Of a stretch of DNA of 6,053 nt, positions 1 to 5,763 are shown in pieces. This DNA is from Chloroflexota bacterium. GTDB taxonomy: Bacteria; Chloroflexota; Dehalococcoidia; SM23-28-2; RBG-16-64-32. The position numbers and the translations under genes were made by a program. The notes under the pieces are model-generated. The model saw only the letters and a list, made by a program, of their open reading frames with translations, did no database searches and was not told the DNA's origin. The first letter of the stretch is position 1. Each line of letters starts with the position of its first letter. The DNA lies in contig JACPQO010000008.1 of NCBI GenBank assembly GCA_016190405.1, forward strand, positions 1 through 6,053. Direction: 5' to 3'.

Positions 1-531
1 GGCAACATCAACTCCACCGCCCTGGGCGACTACCAGGGCGAGCACCGCCGCTTCGGGGGCCCCGGCGGCGCCGACTCCATCGCCGCCATGTGCTGGCACA
101 CCATCCTCATGACCGACCAGCAGGCGCGCAAGTTCGTGCCCCGCGTGGACTTCATCTCCTCGCCGGGCTTCCTGGACGGCAGCGAAGGCGCCCGAGAGCG
201 GGCCGGCCTGCCCCGCGGCACCGGCCCCTGGCGCGTCGTCACCCCCTGGGCCCTGTTCGACTACCAGGACCGCCGCCTGCGCCTCGCCGGCGTCTCCCCC
301 TTCGTGACCGTCGATCAGGTGCTGGCCGAGATGTCGTTCAAGCCCCTCATGGCCGGCCAGATCGAGACCCTGGAGACCCCCACCGAGGACGAGTTGGCCC
401 TCCTCCGCACCGAGCTGGACCAGCGCGGCCAGATCACCGATGTCGGCAAGTGGGTGACCCGCCAGGACGACGGCGCCTTCGCCTTCGTGGAGAAGGAGAA
501 GCCGAAGGGCGAGCTGCCCAGCAGTTGGTAA
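1..531 (+). CDS. CoA-transferase subunit beta (GctB/IpdB-like), 5'-truncated by window edge
   Basis: This is the C-terminal 176 residues of a class I CoA-transferase beta subunit. The family moves CoA between acyl-CoA and a free acid; glutaconate CoA-transferase and the IpdAB steroid-ring hydrolase are relatives, and all act in the cytosol with an alpha subunit. The fragment opens with GNINSTALGDYQ, followed by an RFGGPGGADSIAAM segment and a KFVPRVDFISSPGFLDG segment, in the order usual for these subunits. The family is normally about 250-280 residues, so the N-terminal third is outside the window, and the alpha gene presumably lies upstream. The exact substrate cannot be read. The conserved core seems to end near residue 140 (TEDELALLRTELDQ). 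The last 39 residues form a polar tail, and this tail is the part duplicated downstream at 1076-1195. The TAA stop overlaps the ribosome binding site of the next gene. Confidence 0.85.
   Translation, partial: GNINSTALGDYQGEHRRFGGPGGADSIAAMCWHTILMTDQQARKFVPRVDFISSPGFLDGSEGARERAGLPRGTGPWRVVTPWALFDYQDRRLRLAGVSPFVTVDQVLAEMSFKPLMAGQIETLETPTEDELALLRTELDQRGQITDVGKWVTRQDDGAFAFVEKEKPKGELPSSW
412..531 (+). repeat. Direct repeat copy 1: 3' end of the CoA-transferase gene
   Basis: These 120 bases recur at 1076-1195 in the same orientation with 7 mismatches by hand alignment (about 94% identity). Three mismatches are synonymous third positions (Asp, Val, Gly). One changes Lys to Gln, two lie in the codon changing Pro to Ser, and one turns the stop from TAA to TAG. 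The Thr codon just before the repeat (409-411) is also shared, as ACC against ACG. This copy is the one attached to the rest of the gene. Confidence 0.95.
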
Positions 532-541
532 GGGGTGCCGC

Positions 542-1063
542 ATGACCAGGCTGATGCTCGTAGCCACCATGGCAGTTCTCAGCTGGCTCGGTTGCACCGC
601 AGGTACCGATTCCGGGCCCGCACCCACAACGAGTCAAACTACCGACGGGGCGCTACGCGATGCGTCCGAGGAGGAGAAGCTAATCCTAAACTACGTCGAG
701 GACCTGTACGGGCGCCGCTACAGTTCGCGGGAAGATGCGGCGTTCGCGGTCGCAGAGTTCTGGGCCGACAAATGGGACTCCCAGCTCAAGCGCGTGGAGT
801 ACCTTGGGTACGCCCCGTTTGCGCTTCGGCCCCTTTGCGCAGTCGCCAGCACGTTCCCGTTCCGACACATACGACTGCGCCAAGCAGAATCGTTCACCAG
901 CTTCGTTGCCGAGGAGTCGCTGCTCGTTGAGGTCGTGCAGTTGACTACAGAGGAAGTAGAACGTCTCCTAGACGACCCGTCGACCATCTATGTCGACAGA
1001 GCCTGGTGCGACAACATGGCGGAACAAATTCGTGTAGAATTCAATGACTTGCCCGCCCCATGA
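542..1063 (+). CDS. Small predicted lipoprotein or exported protein, unknown function
   Basis: I do not recognise this 173-residue protein. The N-terminus looks like a short export signal: basic T-R, a hydrophobic stretch of residues 4-17, then Cys18 in SWLGC. This resembles a lipobox, although Trp at -3 is atypical, so a lipid anchor is only probable. Residues 19-40 are a Thr/Ser/Pro/Gly-rich linker. The rest is a mixed charged domain with an acidic helix (EEEKLILNYVEDLY) and Cys99 and Cys156, which could pair outside the cell. The start is supported by AAGGGG at 530-535, six bases before ATG and overlapping the upstream stop, so translation may be coupled to the CoA-transferase gene. GC is clearly lower than in its neighbours (line 901-960 has 33 G/C of 60), suggesting acquired DNA. 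It lies between the two copies of the CoA-transferase tail. Confidence 0.65.
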   Translation: MTRLMLVATMAVLSWLGCTAGTDSGPAPTTSQTTDGALRDASEEEKLILNYVEDLYGRRYSSREDAAFAVAEFWADKWDSQLKRVEYLGYAPFALRPLCAVASTFPFRHIRLRQAESFTSFVAEESLLVEVVQLTTEEVERLLDDPSTIYVDRAWCDNMAEQIRVEFNDLPAP

Positions 1064-1075
1064 GCACCTTCCACG

Positions 1076-1195
1076 GAGCTGGACCAGCGCGGCCAGATCA
1101 CCGACGTGGGTAAGTGGGTGACCCGCCAGGACGACGGCGCCTTCGCCTTCGTGGAGCAGGAGAAGTCCAAGGGCGAGCTGCCCAGCAGTTGGTAG
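1076..1195 (+). pseudogene. Detached second copy of the CoA-transferase 3' end (direct repeat copy 2)
   Basis: This segment encodes the same 39-residue tail as the CoA-transferase at 1-531 (ELDQRGQITDVGKWV to GELPSSW), ending in TAG. It has no start codon or upstream CoA-transferase sequence of its own. Homology begins abruptly at the Thr-Glu codons, 9-12 bases after the lipoprotein stop. Changes from copy 1 are mostly silent or conservative, the pattern expected if this copy diverged inside a working gene, perhaps in a related strain, before being joined here. It lies in the same reading frame as the lipoprotein gene, separated from it by the TGA at 1061-1063. It is probably a recombination scar or the remains of a tandem paralogue, with no likely product. 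Confidence 0.85.
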
Positions 1196-1226
1196 CCGCG
1201 GCGCTTACGACGCGTTGGGTTAACGC

Positions 1227-1919
1227 ATGTCACAACCAAAGATCGAGCCACACCGGATCACCAAGGCGATTCAACTGCCTGGCTTCTGGCTAGCCTCTCT
1301 CGTGGCGCTGGTCGTTGCCTTCATAGTTGGGGCACTAAACACTGAGGAGCTGTGGCTCAAAGTGATATTCGGAATCGCCGCGGTCGGCGTCATTCCCCCC
1401 GTGGGGCTCGCCGTATTTCTCTTGCAGACGAAGTATAGGCCTGAGCTTCAAGACGACCCTTACTACCTGGAGTACAAGCGGCGCCAAGAGACCGAATTCG
1501 CAACCTTCCAGCCAGAGAATGTGCGCAGCAACCAACCCTCCGCCATAGCTCAGGAAAAGGACCGCTCATGGGAGGAACTTGAGACGGAAAGGATCAGCAG
1601 ATACCAGCGGAGCTACGGCTTATTCCTCGTGCACGCGTGGCGGCCTTCCCAGACACCGGGACAAGTCGCTGACATCGTTATTAGCCTTCACCAGCACAAT
1701 GCGGGCCCTTTGACGGAAGGAAAAGTGAAGTATGTCGAATACCATCTTGGACCTAAGTTCTTTGACTATCCCGTGATAAAGACCGACCCAAGAGATAACT
1801 TCAGCTTCGACGTCTCGGCGTACGCACCTATGCTCTGCCTCGCCCGCATACATTTCACGGATTCCCGGCCGCCTGTTGAGCTAGAGCGCTATGTTGACTT
1901 CGAGCAGCGCCTCCATTGA
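1227..1919 (+). CDS. Two-helix membrane protein with C-terminal prokaryotic YEATS (pYEATS) domain
   Basis: This 230-residue protein has two predicted membrane helices, residues about 18-37 and 43-66, joined by a short acidic loop. A basic/acidic linker follows (RPELQDDPYYLEYKRR, 71-86), and then a C-terminal domain at about 127-227. By eye that domain matches the YEATS fold of human AF9: VKYVEYHLGPKFF corresponds to VEKVVFHLHESFP, and SAYAPM to SGYAGF. In AF9 these loops form the acyl-lysine pocket. Here Phe178 and Tyr199 are kept, while the pocket His and Ser are Gly175 and Lys177, so acyl-lysine reading is doubtful. The helices would place the domain in the cytoplasm. Bacterial pYEATS domains are known mainly from predicted signalling or conflict proteins; the role here is inferred. 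No good ribosome binding site precedes ATG. GC is low (line 1561-1620 has 34 G/C of 60). It could be co-transcribed with its neighbours. Confidence 0.72.
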   Translation: MSQPKIEPHRITKAIQLPGFWLASLVALVVAFIVGALNTEELWLKVIFGIAAVGVIPPVGLAVFLLQTKYRPELQDDPYYLEYKRRQETEFATFQPENVRSNQPSAIAQEKDRSWEELETERISRYQRSYGLFLVHAWRPSQTPGQVADIVISLHQHNAGPLTEGKVKYVEYHLGPKFFDYPVIKTDPRDNFSFDVSAYAPMLCLARIHFTDSRPPVELERYVDFEQRLH

Positions 1920-1935
1920 CGACATGCCATCAACC

Positions 1936-1943
1936 TAAGGAGG
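1936..1943 (+). promoter_or_regulatory. Strong ribosome binding site of the alpha/beta hydrolase gene
   Basis: TAAGGAGG lies five bases before the ATG at 1949. It fixes the start there, rejecting an in-frame TTG at 1916 that would add 11 residues and overlap the preceding stop codon. Confidence 0.85.
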
Positions 1944-1948
1944 CCCGA

Positions 1949-2824
1949 ATGTCCACCGAGAAAAGCGTCCACTTCTACTCCGACGGCCTGAAGCTGGCCG
2001 GCGTCCTCTTCCTGCCCGCCACGCCCGGCCCGCACGCCGGCGTCGTCCTTTGCCACGGCTTCACGGGCGTCAAGGAGCTGATCCTGCCCGACTACGCCCG
2101 CCGCTTCGTCGACGCCGGGTTCGCCGCCCTCACCTTCGACTACCGCGGCTTCGGCGAGAGCGAGGGCCCCCGCTGGCGGCTCATCCCAGGGGAGCAGGTC
2201 ATCGACATCCGCAACGCCATCACCTTCCTCCAGTGCCAGCCGGAGGTCGATGCGCAAAAGATCGGGCTGTGGGGCACCAGCTACGGCGGCGCCCACGTCC
2301 CCTATGTGGCAGGCATCGACGAGCGCGTGAAGTGCGCCGTCGGCCAAGTGGGCTTCGGCGACGGCGGGCGCCTGTTCCGCCGCAAGACCTCAGATCAGGA
2401 GGCGGCGATGCTGAAGGCCATGCTGGAGCAGGACCGGCAACAGCGGGTCCTCACCGGCAAGTCGGCCACCGTGGACCCCCTTCAGATCCTATCCGATGAG
2501 GACTCCGTACGCTTCATGACTGCGGCCCTCCAAGTCTATCCCCAGCTACGCTGTCAGATCCCCCTAGAGACCACCGAGGCCACGCTCGAGTACAAGCCCG
2601 AGGAGGTGGTCCACCGCATCTCGCCCCGCGCCCTCCTCCTCATCGCCGTGGAGCACGACCTGCCCTGCCCCAAGGAGGAGTACGAGAGCATGTACGCCCG
2701 CGCCGGCGAGCCCAAGAAGCTGGTCGTCCTGCCCGGCCTGCGCCACTACGACGTCTACGCAGGCGAAGGGGCGGCCACGACCGCCCGGCTCGCTCTCGAC
2801 TGGTTCCGAGAGCACCTCGCTTGA
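1949..2824 (+). CDS. Alpha/beta hydrolase (S15 / dienelactone hydrolase-like)
   Basis: This 291-residue protein is a complete serine hydrolase, probably cytosolic as no signal peptide is visible. It opens with a beta-hairpin (residues 6-22, GLKLAGVLFLP). The oxyanion-type segment VVLCHGFTG follows at 32-40, then FDYRGFGESEG at 63-73, typical of this superfamily. The nucleophile elbow is GTSYGG, with Ser111. The likely acid is Asp237 (AVEHDLPCP) and the likely base His266 (GLRHYDVY), so the triad is intact. Residues about 140-215 form a helical cap that would shape the substrate pocket. Likely reactions are ester, lactone or C-C bond hydrolysis; the substrate cannot be told. GC returns to the high local norm here (line 2101-2160 has 43 G/C of 60), marking the right edge of the low-GC segment. 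It converges on the minus-strand gene at 2834, with nine bases between stops. Confidence 0.88.
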   Translation: MSTEKSVHFYSDGLKLAGVLFLPATPGPHAGVVLCHGFTGVKELILPDYARRFVDAGFAALTFDYRGFGESEGPRWRLIPGEQVIDIRNAITFLQCQPEVDAQKIGLWGTSYGGAHVPYVAGIDERVKCAVGQVGFGDGGRLFRRKTSDQEAAMLKAMLEQDRQQRVLTGKSATVDPLQILSDEDSVRFMTAALQVYPQLRCQIPLETTEATLEYKPEEVVHRISPRALLLIAVEHDLPCPKEEYESMYARAGEPKKLVVLPGLRHYDVYAGEGAATTARLALDWFREHLA

Positions 2825-2833
2825 TTTGGGCCG

Positions 2834-3058
2834 CTAGCTCTTGCCCCTTCTGAACAACGCCCGGAAGGGCAACCCCATCAGGTAGAGGACGATTCGCGGC
2901 CGCAGCGAGACGCGGGTCAGCAGCCACAGGTCTCGCGGCTCGATAAACGTCTCCGACTCCCATACCCCCATCGTGCCCACCATCACCAGCGAGCCGTCTT
3001 TGGCCAGCACCTTCTGCACGGTGATCTCGAACTCGCCGGCGCCGGAGATGACCCTCAT
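2834..3058 (-). CDS. Conserved-looking 74-aa protein downstream of the nitroreductase-like gene
   Basis: I do not recognise this small protein. The ATG at 3056-3058 is chosen because GAGG at 3067-3070 lies eight bases upstream and overlaps the stop of the preceding gene. The longer in-frame start at 3133 would add 25 low-complexity residues and overlap that gene by 64 bases. The product has a beta-rich first half (residues 1-38, with FEITVQKVLAKDGSLVMVG) and a basic, hydrophobic C-terminal helix (LRPRIVLYLMGLPFRALF, 52-69) that may lie on a membrane or against the partner protein. The gap from the upstream gene is 11 bases, so the two are almost certainly translated from one message. A small accessory subunit of the nitroreductase-like protein is the simplest inference, but nothing in the sequence proves it. 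Confidence 0.7.
   Translation of the reverse strand: MRVISGAGEFEITVQKVLAKDGSLVMVGTMGVWESETFIEPRDLWLLTRVSLRPRIVLYLMGLPFRALFRRGKS
2841..2872. repeat. Imperfect inverted repeat at a convergent gene end
   Basis: TTGCCCCTTC (2841-2850) can pair with GAAGGGCAA (2864-2872) around a 13-base loop, with one bulged base. It lies in the last codons of the small minus-strand gene and just after the hydrolase stop. It could slow transcription from both sides, but neither side is followed by a T-run, so a classical intrinsic terminator is not shown. Confidence 0.3.
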
Positions 3059-3069
3059 GGCGCGGGCCT

Positions 3070-4464
3070 CTAGACGGCGCCGGCCGTGGCCAGAGCCCGC
3101 CCCTTCCAGGCCTGAGCCTCCGGCCCGTGCCACACCGACATGTGCTCCGCCTGCGTCTCCGTGTACGCCCCCGGCTGGTAGAAGCGGTCGTAGAAGTCCG
3201 TATCCAGGTGATGCGCCTGCACCCAGGCCCCCGGCGTGCCGATGGCGTCCACCGTCGGCGGGAACCTCCCGTACGTCTCATAGATGTAGTTGCAGGTATC
3301 CTTCACGCACTGGACCACTCGCTCGTCATGCTTGGGCACGGCGGCGATGAACTCGTTGGGCGCCCGCAGGGGCAGGGGCTGGGTGGAGTCTTCCTTGTAG
3401 ATGCCCTGCTTGCCGAACTTAGCGGCCACCACCGCGTCCACGGCGGCGTCCATGTTCGGGTAGTAGGGCGGGCAGTAGGCTTCGATAAGCCCATCAAGCC
3501 CCACGGGACTGGGCGCGGCGCCGAAATCAGCGCCTCGCGTGGGCCGACCCACCTTGGGGGTGACGAATCGGAAGCCCAGCCCTCTGGTCATCGGCGTGCC
3601 GCCCAGCAACACCAGCGCCGCCGGATGGGCGTGCACCCAGCCGCCCAGGCCCATCGCCTGGATGGTGAGGGCGATGTTCTGCATGACGAAGCCGCCCTCC
3701 AGGATGTTCACGTTACCCAGCACCGAAAGGGGCGTCCGCAGCCTCTCGCTGAGGACCCCTTCCTTCACCCAGCGCTCGTTGCCCGCCGGTACGTTGCCGT
3801 TCATGTCGTCGACGAAGTAGAAGCCGCCGTCGGGCCAGCCGCTCATCAACAGCAGCACGTTGATGTATTCGAAGGTCGTATCGATGATGGGCAGTACGAC
3901 CGTGGAGCCGGGGATATCGGAGCTCCACTGGTTGAAGGGGAGCATCACCGGGTAGTTGCGCGGGTACTGGGGCCGGCCGTCCAGCAGCTTGACGCGGCTG
4001 GCGCGGAAGTTCACCAGCAGCTTCTGGAGATCGTCCATGTCCTCGTATTCGCGGACCTTAGTCGCCTCGGTGGCCTCGTTCTTGATGAGATATGTTGCCT
4101 CATCATTCCAGTAGATGAGATGCGTGTCGTGGGAGCCGCAGGGACTGGGATACGCCAGCCCCCTGAAATGGATCAGCGTGTTGCCGCAGGCATCTCGCCC
4201 CCGGTCGTCTATGAAGGGCAGGTCGCCCAGGAGCATTCCCGTGAGACCGGTGCCGGTCTGCATGAGGAACGCCTCTTCCACCTCGTCTAGCGGCGTTGCC
4301 GGATGAGCCGACTTGTACTTGGTAGGCCCGCCCGGGATCTCGCTGCCAACGGCGAACCGTCGCGAGCGTCGGTTCAGCACCGAGTCGATGAGGGGATAAC
4401 GGAGGAACGACCTCACCCCGGGGTGGTCTACTAGGCGACCTTCCTGATCGTGGGACCCCGCCAT
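3070..4464 (-). CDS. Nitroreductase-like flavoprotein, 464 aa, with long C-terminal extension
   Basis: The protein looks like a divergent member of the FMN nitroreductase superfamily. Supporting signs are an N-terminal basic segment (LNRRSRRFAVGSEI, residues 30-43) like the RRS phosphate-binding start of that family, and a helix ending in QAMGLGGW (269-276), like the usual GLG segment. The family is normally about 170-250 residues, so this is roughly twice the length. The region 330-464 has no assignment; it carries Cys391, His418-His419, and a Tyr/His/Trp-rich end near residues 424-446. If the fold is right, the expected role is FMN-dependent reduction with NAD(P)H or F420H2, in the cytosol. 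The start is set by GAGGAGG five bases before ATG, and a good promoter lies upstream. It is followed after 11 bases by the 74-aa gene. A long open frame on the opposite strand is a GC-driven shadow. Confidence 0.55.
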   Translation of the reverse strand: MAGSHDQEGRLVDHPGVRSFLRYPLIDSVLNRRSRRFAVGSEIPGGPTKYKSAHPATPLDEVEEAFLMQTGTGLTGMLLGDLPFIDDRGRDACGNTLIHFRGLAYPSPCGSHDTHLIYWNDEATYLIKNEATEATKVREYEDMDDLQKLLVNFRASRVKLLDGRPQYPRNYPVMLPFNQWSSDIPGSTVVLPIIDTTFEYINVLLLMSGWPDGGFYFVDDMNGNVPAGNERWVKEGVLSERLRTPLSVLGNVNILEGGFVMQNIALTIQAMGLGGWVHAHPAALVLLGGTPMTRGLGFRFVTPKVGRPTRGADFGAAPSPVGLDGLIEAYCPPYYPNMDAAVDAVVAAKFGKQGIYKEDSTQPLPLRAPNEFIAAVPKHDERVVQCVKDTCNYIYETYGRFPPTVDAIGTPGAWVQAHHLDTDFYDRFYQPGAYTETQAEHMSVWHGPEAQAWKGRALATAGAV

Positions 4465-4469
4465 GGCTG

Positions 4470-4476
4470 CCTCCTC
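4470..4476 (-). promoter_or_regulatory. Ribosome binding site of the nitroreductase-like gene
   Basis: On the minus strand GAGGAGG lies five bases upstream of the ATG at 4462-4464. This near-perfect site supports that start. Confidence 0.8.
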
Positions 4477-4504
4477 TACGTGCGCGTGAGCGTTTGCGGC
4501 CCTG

Positions 4505-4533
4505 AGTATATCGCCGCCCTACCGCGTTGTAAA
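4505..4533 (-). promoter_or_regulatory. Sigma70-like promoter of the nitroreductase-like operon
   Basis: Read on the minus strand, TTTACA (4528-4533) and TATACT (4505-4510) are separated by exactly 17 bases. Each differs from the TTGACA/TATAAT consensus at one position. Transcription would start near 4497, leaving a leader of about 33 bases that contains the ribosome binding site. A GC-rich inverted repeat (CGGGGC 4535-4540, GCCCCG 4551-4556) lies directly upstream. Confidence 0.65.
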
Positions 4534-4580
4534 GCGGGGCAGGCCGCCGCGCCCCGGCGACCTTCCGGCCAGACAGCCAA

Positions 4581-4591
4581 CCAAAGTTTGG
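4581..4591. promoter_or_regulatory. Possible operator palindrome in the divergent intergenic region
   Basis: CCAAAGTTTGG is an 11-base palindrome with one central base, about 50 bases upstream of the minus-strand -35 box and about 140 bases before the TadG-like start. Several AACC/CAACC words cluster beside it at 4578-4614. The position fits a regulator site for either gene, but short palindromes arise easily by chance. Confidence 0.25.
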
Positions 4592-4653
4592 CCCTTCCTC
4601 AACCATAACCAAACCGGCCGTGCGTTCCCGTTGGTCCGCGCCATGGCATCTTT

Positions 4654-4669
4654 ACATTGCAGGAAATGT
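4654..4669. repeat. Short inverted repeat upstream of the TadG-like gene
   Basis: ACATT and AATGT arms of five bases flank a six-base loop, 59 bases before the ATG at 4728. It lies in the AT-richer part of the gap, where the promoter for the plus-strand gene is expected. I could not find a convincing -10/-35 pair there: the best try, TTGGTC at 4631 with TACATT at 4653, is weak. Confidence 0.2.
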
Positions 4670-4727
4670 TCACCGTCTGTCTACCGATTTTCACCAACTG
4701 CTCACCTTGCGGCAGGCGGTCAAGTGG

Positions 4728-5762
4728 ATGAGCCAGCGCTGGGAGAGAGGGCAGGCCCTGATCCCGGCCGCCATGGCCATGGCGGTCCTGCTGGGAATGG
4801 TGGCCCTGGTCACCGACGCCGGTCTGGCCTACCACGAGCGCCGCAGCCTCCAGAACGCCGCCGACGCCGCCGCCCTGGCCGGCGCCCGCGAGCTTCCCGC
4901 CGACCCGTTCCTGGCCGAGACCAGAGCCCGCGACTGGGCCGTCAACAACGGCATCGCCGGCGCCGACACCCTCGTTATTCAGGTAAGCACAACCCACGTC
5001 TCCAACGACACGATCACTGTCAGCGTGGGGCGGGACCTTCCCTTCCAGTTCGGTACCGTCCTCGGCATCGACCATGCCAGCATCTCCGCCGAAGCTACCG
5101 CCCGCGTCGGCTCCCCCGCCGGGCTCGATCACTTCATCCCTTTTGCTGTCCAAGACGCGACCCTATCAGGCCTCAACCCCGGCGATTCCACCACGCTCAA
5201 GTACGACTCCCAGGACCAGACCCAGGGCAATAGCCTGGCCCTGGCCTTTCCCGGCAGCACGGGCGCGGCCGACTTCCGCGACGCCATCTACAACGGCAGC
5301 CAACAGCTCTTCTGCGTACTGGGCCAGGAGTACCCCGGCTGTCCCAGCACAATCCCCACCGAGCCCGGCGCTATGGTCGGCCCCACCAGACAGGGGATCA
5401 ACGACCTCCTGGCCGCCACCAGCACGAGCTGCGATACCTTCAGCGAGGTGTTCCAGCCTGACCCCAATAACCCCAATAACATGCTGATCAACCCCGACTG
5501 TAACCCCTTCCCGCCGTACAACGTCACATCCAGCAAGCGAGTGGTCATCGTTCCCGTCATCCAGGGGCTCTGCGCCGGCCGCTGCGACGTCCAGATTATC
5601 CGCTTCGCCCTCTTCTTCGTGAATGGGGTGCAGTGCAACGGTGGCCAGGGGACGTGCAACATCACCGGCCAGTACGCCGAGGCGGCCTTCAACGTGGCCT
5701 CTCTGGAGATGGGGCCCTACAACGGCGACGCCGCGCTGACCTTCGTCAGGCTGATCGAGTAG
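4728..5762 (+). CDS. TadE/TadG-like anchored extracytoplasmic protein, cysteine-rich
   Basis: This 344-residue protein begins with the signature of Flp pilus-assembly TadE/G-like proteins: ERGQALIPAAMAMAVLLG, a single membrane helix at about 11-30, then YHERRSLQNAADAAALAGA at 35-53. In the family this N-terminus anchors a pseudopilin-like or TadG-like protein, with the remainder outside the membrane. The exterior part holds eight cysteines (196, 205, 235, 258, 282, 286, 303, 310), enough for four disulfides. I see no von Willebrand A metal-site motif, which many TadG proteins have. PNNPNN at 246-251 comes from a 9-base tandem repeat. ATG 4728 is preferred because the family motif starts at residue 6; an upstream GTG at 4620 would add 36 residues ahead of the signal. 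No tad secretion genes are visible nearby, so it may act alone or with distant ones. Confidence 0.75.
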   Translation: MSQRWERGQALIPAAMAMAVLLGMVALVTDAGLAYHERRSLQNAADAAALAGARELPADPFLAETRARDWAVNNGIAGADTLVIQVSTTHVSNDTITVSVGRDLPFQFGTVLGIDHASISAEATARVGSPAGLDHFIPFAVQDATLSGLNPGDSTTLKYDSQDQTQGNSLALAFPGSTGAADFRDAIYNGSQQLFCVLGQEYPGCPSTIPTEPGAMVGPTRQGINDLLAATSTSCDTFSEVFQPDPNNPNNMLINPDCNPFPPYNVTSSKRVVIVPVIQGLCAGRCDVQIIRFALFFVNGVQCNGGQGTCNITGQYAEAAFNVASLEMGPYNGDAALTFVRLIE

Positions 5763-5763
5763 C

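Noticed and set aside
1061..1063. TGA read as selenocysteine joining the lipoprotein and the enzyme tail.
   Set aside because: No selenocysteine insertion stem-loop is evident after the TGA, and the downstream segment is explained as a duplicated gene end.
1196..1230. Integron attC-like core: GTTGGGT at 1214-1220 fits the GTTRRRY consensus, just upstream of the pYEATS gene, with GCGTT/AACGC arms at 1212-1226.
   Set aside because: No matching RYYYAAC inverse core was found upstream, the preceding sequence is coding tail and not an attC stem, and neither other gene boundary (532-541, 1920-1948) has such a site.
1916..1948. TTG start at 1916 for the hydrolase.
   Set aside because: A strong TAAGGAGG site directs initiation at ATG 1949, and the added residues have no family match.
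3059..3133. Longer start for the 74-aa protein at 3133.
   Set aside because: The extra residues are Gly/Arg/Ala low-complexity and lie antiparallel in composition to the end of the upstream gene they would overlap; the ATG at 3058 has its own ribosome site.
3127..4290. A 387-codon open frame on the plus strand opposite the nitroreductase-like gene.
   Set aside because: It is antisense to a gene with good ribosome site, promoter and family-like motifs. The product is low-complexity His/Val/Arg/Gly-rich, typical of GC-driven shadow frames.
4620..4727. Upstream GTG start adding 36 residues to the TadG-like protein.
   Set aside because: The family signature begins right after the ATG at 4728, the extension would bury the signal, and its base composition looks intergenic.
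5462..5479. Two tandem 9-base units (CCCCAATAA).
   Set aside because: Only two copies, in frame, coding PNNPNN in a linker-like part of the TadG-like protein; ordinary replication slippage.
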